From NCBI RefSeq assembly GCF_037975245.1, contig NC_092568.1, positions 13,789,501-13,853,500 of the forward strand: DNA of 64,000 nucleotides, read 5' to 3'. A program made the translations under genes and the position numbers. The DNA is from Apostichopus japonicus. Its lineage: Eukaryota; Echinodermata; Holothuroidea; Aspidochirotida; Stichopodidae. Each line of letters starts with the position of its first letter. Within the stretch, counting starts at the first letter, position 1. A model generated the notes under the pieces. The model had not been told where the DNA came from. It saw only the letters and a list, made by a program, of their open reading frames with translations, and did not search any database. Shown piece by piece: positions 1 to 11,300 of the stretch.

Positions 1-2638
1 GCTGAGGTGATCTAGTTCACACTGTCCATACAACATCAATATTACTAACAACTGTGCTGAGATGATCTAGTTCACACTGTCCATACTAGATTAATATTGC
101 TACCAACTGCTGAGGTGATCTAGTTCACACTGTCCATACTAGATTAATATTGCCAACAACTGCTGAGGTGATCTAGTTCACACTTCTCCATACTAGATTA
201 ATATTGCTAACAACTGTGCTGAGATGATCTAGTTCACACTGTCCATACTAGATTAATATTGCTATCAACTGTGCTGAGATGATCTAGTTCACACTGTCCA
301 TACAACATCAACGATACTTACAACTGTGCTGAGATGATCTAGTTCACACTGTCCATACTAGATTAATATTGCTATCAACTGCTGAGGTGATCTAGTTCAC
401 ACTGTCCATACTAGATTAATATTGCTAACAACTGTACTGAGGTGATCTAGTTCACACTGTCCATACTAGATTAATATTGCTATCAACTGTGCTGAGGTGA
501 TCTAGTTCACACTGTCCATACAAGATTAATATTACTCACAACTGTACTGAGGTGACTTAGTTCACACTGTCCATACTAGATTAATATTGCTAACAACTGT
601 GCTGAGATGATCTAGTTCACATTGTCCATACTAGATTAATTTTACTCACAACTGTACTGAGATGATCTAGTCCACACTGTCCATACTAGATTAATATTGC
701 TAACAGCTGTACTGAGATAATCTAGTTCACACTGTCCATACTAGATTAATATTGCTATCAACTGCTGAGGTGATCTAGTTCACACTGTCCATACTAGATT
801 AATTTTACTCACAACTGTACTGAGGTGATCTAGTGCACACTGTCCATACTAGATTAATATTGCTATCAACTGCTGAGGTGATCTAGTTCACACTGTCCAT
901 ACTAGATTAATATTGCTATCAACTGCTGAGGTGATCTAGTTCACACTGTCCATACTAGATTAATATTACTCACAACTGTACTGAGGTGATCTAGTGCACA
1001 CTGTCCATACTAGATTAATATTGCTATCAACTGTACTGAGGTGATCTAGTTCACACTGTCCATACTAGATTAATATTGCTATCAACTGCTGAGGTGATCT
1101 AGTTCACACTGTCCATACTAGATTAATATTGCTAACAGCTGTGCTGAGATAATCTAGTTCACACTGTCCATACTAGATTAATATTGCTATCAACTGCTGA
1201 GGTGATCTAGTTCACACTGTCCATACTAGATTAATATTACTCACAACTGTACTGAGGTGATCTAGTGCACACTGTCCATACTAGATTAATATTGCTATCA
1301 ACTGCTGAGGTGATCTAGTTCACACTGTCCATACTAGATTAATATTGCTATCAACTGCTGAGGTGATCTAGTTCACACTGTCCATACTAGATTAATATTA
1401 CTCACAACTGTACTGAGGTGATCTAGTGCACACTGTCCATACTAGATTAATATTGCTATCAACTGTACTGAGGTGATCTAGTTCACACTGTCCATACTAG
1501 ATTAATATTGCTATCAACTGCTGAGGTGATCTAGTTCACACTGTCCATACAAGATTAATATTACTCACAACTGTACTGAGGTGATCAAGTTCACACTATC
1601 CATACTAGATTAATATTGCGAACAACTATGCTGAGATGATCTAGTTCACATTGTCCATACTAGATTAATTTTACTCTCAACTGTACTGAGATGATCTAGT
1701 CCACACTGTCCATACTAGATTAATATTGCTAACAACTGTGCTGAGATAATCTAGTTCACACTGTCCATACTAGATTAATATTGCTATCAACTGCTGAGGT
1801 GATCTAGTTCACACTGTCCATACTAGATTAATATTACTCACAACTGTACTGAGGTGATCTAGTGCACACTGTCCATACTAGATTAATATTGCTAACAACT
1901 GTGCTGAGATGATCTAGTTCACACTGTCCATACTAGATTAATATTGCTATCAACTGCTGAGGTGATCTAGTTCACACTGTCCATACTAGATTAATATTAC
2001 TCACAACTGTACTGAGGTGATCTAGTTCACACTGTCCATACTAGATTAATATTGCTAACAACTGTGCTGAGGTGATCTAGTGCACACTGTCCATACTAGA
2101 TTAATATTACTCACAACTGTACTGAGGTGATCTAGTGCACACTGTCCATACTAGATTAATATTGCTATCAACTGCTGAGGTGATCTAGTTCACACTGTCC
2201 ATACTAGATTAATATTGCTATCAACTGCTGAGGTGATCTAGTTCACACTGTCCATACTAGATTAATATTGCTATCAACTGTGCTGAGATGATCTAGTTCA
2301 CACTGTCCATACAACATCAATATTACTAACAACTGTGCTTAGGTGATCCAGTTCACACTGTCCATACTAGATTAATATTGCTATCAACTGCTGAGGTGAT
2401 CTAGTTCACACTCTCCATACTAGATTAATATTGCTAACAACTGTGCTGAGATGATCTAGTTCACACTGTCCATACTAGATTAATATTGCTATCAACTGTG
2501 CTGAGATGATCTAGTTCACACTGTCCATACAACATCAATATTACTAACAACTGTGCTGAGATGATCTAGTTCACACTGTCCATACTAGATTAATATTGCT
2601 ATCAACTGCTGAGGTGATCTAGTTCACACTGTCCATAC
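1..2638. repeat. Satellite array, block 1 (53/55-bp monomer)
   Basis: Continuous head-to-tail array whose monomer begins CTGAGGTGATCTAGTTCACA and ends in ATTAATATTGCTATCAACTG. Two main lengths alternate: 53 bp (junction CAACTGCTGAG) and 55 bp (CAACTGTGCTGAG or CAACTGTACTGAG). Common variants carry TACAACATCAATATTACTAAC, CACACTTCTCC or AGTGCACAC. The monomer is about 38% GC and essentially lacks CpG. The block starts at the window edge, so it probably continues to the left. Positions 1 to about 2,280 recur at about 9,577-11,857, offset 9,576-9,577 bp. No open frame is maintained. Confidence 0.97.
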
Positions 2639-2680
2639 CAGGCGCGTATCCAGGATTTTCTAACCCGTGGGGCGCGAATT

Positions 2681-2782
2681 ACTATCTAAGCGGAGCGCCA
2701 CCATCGGTTGGCGCGGAGCGTACAAGAAAATTTCTGGTTTTGATACCCCCCCAGATCACCGGAAATGACACTTCTCGGGCTT
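2681..2782 (+). repeat. Stem-loop dispersed module, copy 1
   Basis: About 100 bp starting ACTATCTAAGCGGAGCGCCA, with inverted arms GCGCCA/TGGCGC around an 8-base loop. It continues to a GGAAATGACACTTCTCGGG segment. The same module recurs at 2866, 4617 and, inverted, near 51,612-51,712. It looks like a subterminal part of a MITE family, since it directly follows the CAGG...CCAGGATTT end here. Confidence 0.75.
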
Positions 2783-2824
2783 GAAAATGACCAACCAAAT
2801 GTACACTTTTGCCTGATAACCAAG

Positions 2825-3613
2825 CATGGGCGTCAGCAGGTTTCAGAAAGTGAGGGGGACACTATACTATCTAAGCGGAGCGCCACCATTGGTTGGCGCG
2901 TAGCGTACCAGAAAATTTTGGGTACATAAGACCCCCTAGATCGCAGGAGACGGCCTTCCTGAGTCGTTTTTAGTTACATCAGAACCAGATCTGTGAGGAG
3001 AAATTTTGTCTCACAAAACTAAATTCCGACAGAAAGTACTGGTAGAAAGATGCCGTTCTGACACCAAGGGAGACCAATTAAACAGCGTCCATCTCAAACG
3101 AAATATTTTCGGTAGTTTGGTATCATATAATACCCTGCATACAGGCAGAATACTGTCTGTAGGGCCTAAAATATATGATATTACCTTCCTGGTTGAGTCT
3201 TCGACTTGTTTTCAAGTTGAAATGCGTCGTTTTCTCTGATTCACAGTGTAGGGCAAGGGGAATTCCATTTCTGGCGAGAAGGGGTGCTTCCCCAAACACT
3301 CTAAAACATCGTTCAAACATCGCACAAACTTTTATCAGAGGTCTCGGACGAAGCGGGGAGGGTGAATATCAGAGGAAGGGGGATAAAGGGCCAAGCACTG
3401 TTCTAATTTCCAGTGCAATTTATTGATAATGATTCTTAAGTTAGATTCTACTTGAATCAGCTCAGCAATTGTGATAGAAAATCGCGCATATGCATGTGAT
3501 TTTTTTAATATGTGCTCTGAAAAGTGGGGGGGGGGGACAAATGATATGATATCCCCTCCACTTTTGAAAGTGGGGGGACATGTCCCCCCGTCCCCCACCT
3601 GTTGACGCCCATG
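2825..3613. mobile_element. Nested MITE-like element
   Basis: Bounded by CATGGGCGTCAGCAGG at the left and its near-perfect reverse complement (CCTGTTGACGCCCATG) at 3598-3613, a 16-bp inverted repeat with one mismatch. The flanking octamers TAACCAAG and GAACCAAG match at 7 of 8 positions, which would fit an aged 8-bp hAT-type target duplication. It holds one copy of the stem-loop module and G/C-rich homopolymer tracts. No coding frame is recognisable, so it is probably non-autonomous. Confidence 0.65.
2866..2965 (+). repeat. Stem-loop dispersed module, copy 2
   Basis: Second copy of the ACTATCTAAGCGGAGCGCC module, within the nested element at 2825-3613. The GCGCCA/TGGCGC stem is kept, and the downstream part diverges (CTAGATCGCAGGAGACGG in place of CCAGATCACCGGAAATG). 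Confidence 0.7.
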
Positions 3614-4114
3614 GAACCAAGTATTTCCCAATTTTTTTCCATCCATAACCTTTTTGAAGATTGTCACCAGTCACACATCATGTTCGACCTCATTGCATGT
3701 CCTATGGATCATTGCTTTTGTAGGCGATTCTACGTCACGGCCCACAATATCCGAAAGCCCCACTTTTCAAGGTTTTAAGCCCATTATTTGTTGAGAATTT
3801 GAAAATTCACATTTCTCGTGAATAAAAATCACTTGAAAACATACCCATAATGTTGCACAAAATTCAATCTATGGACAACCAATAGGGAAAAACCTCCTTC
3901 AACCCCTAATAGACAGGTACAAATTGCACGAGTAGAGGAAAGTATGATGAAGAATGTTGGTCAGTAAATTTTCGAAAATTCAGACACAGTTAATTTGTTG
4001 GTGTACAAATATTAAAACCTCTTATTATGGCTATTATAAAACTTGGTTGAAGGAAATGAAAAATTCCAGATATTTCCGATATCAGGTATATCGAAACTGA
4101 ACACTACACACATA

Positions 4115-4466
4115 GGCGTAGGTCCCGTAGGAGGCGGGGCTGCAGCCCCCACCCCCCCCCCCCCCCGCAACCAATTTTTTTCGGGCACCTACTGAAAGAA
4201 AAATAAATAGCAATGAATAGCTTAAACATTATCTCCTGGTAATTAAAATAAAGTTCTAAGACATTTGGTTGTTTACATTAGCATCCGGCGGTATACTGTG
4301 CTACTTTCACGGACCGTAAGGTACACGATGCCATGCAATGTAATGACCGATGCTTGCTTACATGATATTGGCATCGATATGTTGAACGCGCGCAAAGCGC
4401 GCGAAAAAATTGGCTTTTTTTCGGGCAAGTCGTTACAGCCCCAAATCCAATTGGGCTACGCCTTCG
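4115..4466. mobile_element. 352-bp nested insertion flanked by 12-bp repeats
   Basis: Flanked on both sides by the exact direct repeat ACTACACACATA (4103-4114 and 4467-4478). The left end is GGCGTAGGTCCCG and the right end reads in reverse as CGAAGGCGTAGCCC, so a short GGCGTAG inverted repeat exists. It contains a long C-run near 4150 and a perfect GCGCGC-AAA-GCGCGC hairpin near 4388-4402. The long target duplication is atypical for cut-and-paste transposons, and I cannot assign a class. Confidence 0.5.
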
Positions 4467-4616
4467 ACTACACACATAGACAGTTTTTGAGGCTGTTCAT
4501 CGTGGAACAGGCATTTCAATGCTCACTGATATGATGTTATATCTGCTCTTTGCTTTACAAATTCGAACAGGCGTGTAGCGGGTAATTGCCAAGGGAGGGG
4601 CGAAGCCTGTATGCAA

Positions 4617-4723
4617 ACTATCTAAGCGAAGCGCCACCATGTGTTGGCGCGAAGCGTACAAGAAAAAGTTTGGCAGAAAATGCCTCCCAGATCGCTGGAA
4701 ATGACACTTCCCAGGCCTTGTAA
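4617..4723 (+). repeat. Stem-loop dispersed module, copy 3
   Basis: Third copy of the ACTATCTAAGCG module. The downstream GGAAATGACACTTCC segment matches copy 1 better than copy 2 does. Confidence 0.7.
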
Positions 4724-5135
4724 GTTGCATCTAAGCATTGTCTATTTTGAAATTACTAGCGATGTCATAAAGAAAACTTGCTCGGGGGGGGGGGGGGCGG
4801 TCGCCCCCTTCCCGAAATGCGTCATGTTCCCGACGACCCCGTCGAGTTCAAGACCAGCCACAGTTGGTTCCATATAGCACAATTGTACAATTGTTTAAGG
4901 CGTCCATACACACACACGCGTTATGATAGATCATATAGTATTTATATAGATACATTAGTGAGAGAGGAAACATGGAAACGTCAAAAATGGAGATGTTGGT
5001 GTAAGGGGTAAGGTGAGGCGCACACCCCCTCCGTAATCCTTGATCTGTCACTGGCTACCCTGTGTATATAATAGGGATCAGCGCTTTAACTATGACTGTT
5101 CCTCTTTCTCTTCCCGAAGTCTTGGCTATCTTCTA

Positions 5136-5257
5136 CTCCCTCCCTTTCTCCTTTTTCTCTCTTTTTTCTTCTTCTTTTCCCTTCCTTTCTCTCCTCCTTT
5201 TCTTTTTCCCCCTCCTTTTCCCTTTTTTCTTCTCTTTTTTTCTCTCCTCTTTTTCTT
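5136..5257 (+). repeat. 122-bp uninterrupted pyrimidine tract
   Basis: Every base from 5136 to 5257 is C or T, with no mirror or unit periodicity obvious. It is followed by GGGGGGCGCGCGCCCCC-type sequence just before the right end of the composite insertion. Long homopurine/homopyrimidine DNA can adopt triplex (H-DNA) structure; no function is implied. Confidence 0.9.
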
Positions 5258-5304
5258 ACCCGGGGGGCGCGCGCCCCCAACACCCCCCCCTGGATACGCA
5301 CCTG

Positions 5305-8300
5305 CATACTAGATTAATATTGCTATCAACTGTGCTGAGATGATCTAGTTCACACTGTCCATACAACATCAATATTACTAACAACTGTGCTGAGATGATC
5401 TAGTTCACACTGTCCATACTAGATTAATATTGCTATCAACTGTACTGAGGTGATCTAGTTCACACTGTCCATACTAGATTAATATTGCTATCAACTGCTG
5501 AGGTGATCTAGTTCACACTTCTCCATACTAGATTAATATTGCTAACAACTGTGCTGAGATGATCTAGTTCACACTGTCCATACTAGATTAATATTGCTAT
5601 CAACTGTGCTGAGATGATCTAGTTCACACTGTCCATACAACATCAATATTACTAACAACTGTGCTGAGATGATCTAGTTCACACTGTCCATACTAGATTA
5701 ATATTGCTATCAACTGCTGAGGTGATCTAGTTCACACTGTCCATACTAGATTAATATTGCTAACAACTGTACTGAGGTGATCTAGTTCTCACTGTCCATA
5801 CTAGATTAATATTGCTATCAACTGTGCTGAGGTGATCTAGTTCACACTGTCCATACAAGATTAATATTACGAACAACTGTACTGAGGTGATCTAGTTCAC
5901 ACTGTCCATACTAGATTAATATTGCTAACAACTGTGCTGAGATGATCTAGTTCACATTGTCCATACTAGATTAATTTTACTCACAACTGTGCTGAGATGA
6001 TCTAGTTCACACTGTCCATACTAGATTAATATTGCTATCAACTGCTGAGGTGATCTAGTTCCCACTGTCCATACTAGATTAATATTACTCACAACTTTAC
6101 TGGGGTGATCTAGTGCACACTGTCCATACTAGATTAATATTACTAACAACTTTACTTTACTGAGGTGATCTAGTTCACACTGTCCATACTAGATTAATAT
6201 TACTAACAACTTTACTGAGGTGATCTAGTTCACACTGTCCATACTAGATTAATATTGCTTTCAACTGTGCTGAGGTGATCTAGTTCACACTGTCCATACT
6301 AGATTAATATTACTCACAACTGTACTGAGGTGATCTAGTGCACACTGTCCATACTAGATTTATATTACTAACAACTTTACTGAGGTGATCTAGTTCACAC
6401 TGTCCATACTAGATTAATATTGCTATCAACTGCTGAAGTGATCTAGTTCACACTGTCCATACTAGATTAATAATGCTAACAACTGTACTAAGATGATCTA
6501 GTTCACACTGTCCATACTAGATTAATATTGCTATCAACTGCTGAGGTGATCTAGTTCACACTGTCCATACTAGATTAATATTACTCACAACTGTGCTGAG
6601 ATGATCTAGTTCACACTGTCCATACAACATCAATATTACTAACAACTGTGCTGAGATGATCTAGTTCACACTGTCCATACTAGATTAATATTGCTATCAA
6701 CTGCTGAGGTGATCTAGTTCACACTTCTCCATACTAGATTAATATTGCTAACAACTGTGCTGAGATGATCTAGTTCACACTGTCCATACTAGATTAATAT
6801 TGCTATCAACTGTGCTGAGATGATCTAGTTCACACTGTCCATACAACATCAATATTACTAACAACTGTGCTGAGATGATCTAGTTCACACTGTCCATACT
6901 AGATTAATATTGCTATCAACTGTGCTGAGGTGATCTAGTTCACACTGTCCATACAAGAATAATATTACTCACAACTGTACTGAGGTGATCTAGTTCACAC
7001 TGTCCATACTAGATTAATATTGCTAACAACTGTGCTGAGATGATCTAGTTCACATTGTCCATACTAGATTAATTTTACTCACAACTGTGCTGAGATGATC
7101 TAGTTCACACTGTCCATACTAGATTAATATTGCTATCAACTGCTGAGGTGATCTAGTTCCCACTGTCCATACTAGATTAATATTACTCACAACTTTACTG
7201 GGGTGATCTAGTGCACACTGTCCATACTAGATTAATATTACTAACAACTTTACTTTACTGAGGTGATCTAGTTCACACTGTCCATACTAGATTAATATTA
7301 CTAACAACTTTACTGAGGTGATCTAGTTCACACTGTCCATACTAGATTAATATTGCTTTCAACTGTGCTGAGGTGATCTAGTTCACACTGTCCATACTAG
7401 ATTAATATTACTCACAACTGTACTGAGGTGATCTAGTGCACACTGTCCATACTAGATTTATATTACTAACAACTTTACTAAGGTGATCTAGTTCACACTG
7501 TCCATACTAGATTAATATTGCTATCAACTGCTGAAGTGATCTAGTTCACACTGTCCATACTAGATTAATAATGCTAACAACTGTGCTAAGATGATCTAGT
7601 TCACACTGTCCATACTAGATTAATATTGCTATCAACTGCTGAGGTGATCTAGTTCACACTGTCCATACTAGATTAATATTACTCACAACTGTGCTGAGAT
7701 GATCTAGTTCACACTGTCCATACTAGATTAATATTGCTATCAACTGCTGAGGTGATCTAGTTCCCACTGTCCATACTAGATTAATATTACTCACAACTTT
7801 ACTGGGGTGATCTAGTGCACACTGTCCATACTAGATTAATATTACTAACAACCTTACTTTACTGAGGTGATCTAGTTCACACTGTCCATACTAGATTAAT
7901 ATTACTAACAACTTTACTGAGGTGATCTAGTTCACACTGTCCATACTAGATTAATATTGCTTTCAACTGTGCTGAGGTGATCTAGTTCACACTGTCCATA
8001 CTAGATTAATATTACTCACAACTGTACTGAGGTGATCTAGTGCACACTGTCCATACTAGATTTATATTACTAACAACTTTACTGAGGTGATCTAGTGCAC
8101 ACTGTCCATACTAGATTTATATTACTAACAACTGTACTGAGGTGATCTAGTGCACACTGTCCATACTAGATTAATATTACTAACAACTTTACTTTACTGA
8201 GGTGATCTAGTTCACACTGTCCATACTAGATTAAAATTGCTAACAACTGTGCTGAGGTGATCTAGTTCACACTGTCCATACTAGATTAATATTGCTATCA

Positions 8301-11300
8301 ACTGCTGAGGTGATCTAGTTCACACTTCTCCATACTAGATTAATATTGCTAACAACTGTGCTGAGATGATCTAGTTCACACTGTCCATACTAGATTAATA
8401 TTGCTATCAACTGTGCTGAGGTGATCTAGTTCACACTGTCCATACAACATCAATATTACTAACAACTGTGCTGAGATGATCTAGTTCACACTGTCCATAC
8501 TAGATTAATATTGCTACCAACTGCTGAGGTGATCTAGTTCACACTGTCCATACTAGATTAATATTGCCAACAACTGCTGAGGTGATCTAGTTCACACTTC
8601 TCCATACTAGATTAATATTGCTAACAACTGTGCTGAGATGATCTAGTTCACACTGTCCATACTAGATTAATATTGCTATCAACTGCTGAGGTGATCTAGT
8701 TCCCACTGTCCATACTAGATTAATATTACTCACAACTGTGTTGAGATGATCTAGTTCACACTGTCCATACTAGATTAATATTGCTATCAACTGCTGAGGT
8801 GATCTAGTTCCCACTGTCCATACTAGATTAATATTACTCACAACTTTACTGGGGTGATCTAGTGCACACTGTCCATACTAGATTTATATTACTAACAACT
8901 TTACTGAGGTGATCTAGTGCACACTGTCCATACTAGATTAATATTACTAACAACTTTACTTTACTGAGGTGATCTAGTTCACACTGTCCATACTAGATTA
9001 ATATTACTAACAACTTTACTTTACTGAGGTGATCTAGTTCACACTGTCCATACTAGATTAATATTACTAACAACTTTACTGAGGTGATCTAGTTCACACT
9101 GTCCATACTAGATTAATATTGCTTTCAACTGTGCTGAGGTGATCTAGTTCACACTGTCCATACTAGATTAATATTACTCACAACTGTACTGAGGTGATCT
9201 AGTGCACACTGTCCATACTAGATTTATATTACTAACAACTTTACTGAGGTGATCTAGTGCACACTGTCCATACTAGATTTATATTACTAACAACTTTACT
9301 GAGGTGATCTAGTGCACACTGTCCATACTAGATTAATATTACTAACAACTTTACTTTACTGAGGTGATCTAGTTCACACTGTCCATACTAGATTAAAATT
9401 GCTAACAACTGTGCTGAGGTGATCTAGTTCACACTGTCCATACTAGATTAATATTGCTATCAACTGCTGAGGTGATCTAGTTCACACTTCTCCATACTAG
9501 ATTAATATTGCTAACAGCTGTGCTGAGATGATCTAGTTCACACTGTCCATACAAGATTAATATTGCTATCAACTGTGCTGAGGTGATCTAGTTCACACTG
9601 TCCATACAACATCAATATTACTAACAACTGTGCTGAGATGATCTAGTTCACACTGTCCATACTAGATTAATATTGCTACCAACTGCTGAGGTGATCTAGT
9701 TCACACTGTCCATACTAGATTAATATTGCCAACAACTGCTGAGGTGATCTAGTTCACACTTCTCCATACTAGATTAATATTGCTAACAACTGTGCTGAGA
9801 TGATCTAGTTCACACTGTCCATACTAGATTAATATTGCTATCAACTGTGCTGAGATGATCTAGTTCACACTGTCCATACAACATCAATGATACTTACAAC
9901 TGTGCTGAGATGATCTAGTTCACACTGTCCATACTAGATTAATATTGCGATCAACTGCTGAGGTGATCTAGTTCACACTGACCATACTAGATTAATATTG
10001 CTAACAACTGTACTGAGGTGATCTAGTTCACACTGTCCATACTAGATTAATATTGCTATCAACTGTGCTGAGGTGATCTAGTTCACACTGTCCATACAAG
10101 ATTAATATTACTCACAACTGTACTGAGGTGACTTAGTTCACACTGTCCATACTAGATTAATATTGCTAACAACTGTGCTGAGATGATCTAGTTCACATTG
10201 TCCATACTAGATTAATTTTACTCACAACTGTACTGAGATGATCTAGTCCACACTGTCCATACTAGATTAATATTGCTAACAGCTGTGCTGAGATAATCTA
10301 GTTCACACTGTCCATACTAGATTAATATTGCTATCAACTGCTGAGGTGATCTAGTTCACACTGTCCATACTAGATTAATATCACTCACAACTGTACTGAG
10401 GTGATCTAGTGCACACTGTCCATACTAGATTAATATTGCTATCAACTGCTGAGGTGATCTAGTTCACACTGTCCATACTAGATTAATATTGCTATCAACT
10501 GCTGAGGTGATCTAGTTCACACTGTCCATACTAGATTAATATTACTCACAACTGTACTGAGGTGATCTAGTGCACACTGTCCATACTAGATTAATATTGC
10601 TATCAACTGTACTGAGGTGATCTAGTTCACACTGTCCATACTAGATTAATATTGCTATCAACTGCTGAGGTGATCTAGTTCACACTGTCCATACTAGATT
10701 AATATTGCTAACAGCTGTGCTGAGATAATCTAGTTCACACTGTCCATACTAGATTAATATTGCTATCAACTGCTGAGGTGATCTAGTTCACACTGTCCAT
10801 ACTAGATTAATATTACTCACAACTGTACTGAGGTGATCTAGTGCACACTGTCCATACTAGATTAATATTGCTATCAACTGCTGAGGTGATCTAGTTCACA
10901 CTGTCCATACTAGATTAATATTGCTATCAACTGCTGAGGTGATCTAGTTCACACTGTCCATACTAGATTAATATTACTCACAACTGTACTGAGGTGATCT
11001 AGTGCACACTGTCCATACTAGATTAATATTGCTATCAACTGTACTGAGGTGATCTAGTTCACACTGTCCATACTAGATTAATATTGCTATCAACTGCTGA
11101 GGTGATCTAGTTCACACTGTCCATACAAGATTAATATTACTCACAACTGTACTGAGGTGATCAAGTTCACACTATCCATACTAGATTAATATTGCGAACA
11201 ACTGTGCTGAGATGATCTAGTTCACATTGTCCATACTAGATTAATTTTACTCTCAACTGTACAGAGATGATCTAGTCCACACTGTCCATACTAGATTAAT

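Larger units (their letters stand above)
2639..5304. mobile_element. Composite inverted-repeat insertion in satellite
   Basis: A 2,666-bp block interrupts the satellite. Its ends form an imperfect terminal inverted repeat: CAGGCGCGTATCCAGG at the left, and the right end read in reverse is CAGGTGCGTATCCAGG (15 of 16 match). It is flanked by the direct repeat CATAC (2634-2638 and 5305-5309), after which the satellite resumes in register. No transposase frame is visible; the short open frames inside are not protein-like. It contains two smaller nested elements, three copies of a stem-loop module, G/C homopolymers and a long pyrimidine tract. The terminal sequence resembles hAT-type MITE ends, but the duplication is 5 bp rather than the 8 bp expected for hAT, so the superfamily is uncertain. 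Confidence 0.8.

Noticed and set aside
1-2638. Possible CRISPR-like array because of regular short repeats
   Set aside because: Monomers are contiguous, with no unique spacers and no cas genes. The setting is eukaryotic satellite DNA.
1-2638. Centromeric CENP-B box
   Set aside because: The monomer contains no CpG and nothing like the TTCG...CGGG box, so a centromere claim is unsupported.
3006-3674. Short frames in the composite insertion
   Set aside because: They overlap on both strands, include homopolymer-derived Gly/Pro/Phe runs, and show no transposase motif.
5040-5343. Phe/Ser/Pro-rich frames of 73-93 codons
   Set aside because: They are translations of the 122-bp pyrimidine tract and its flanks, not proteins.
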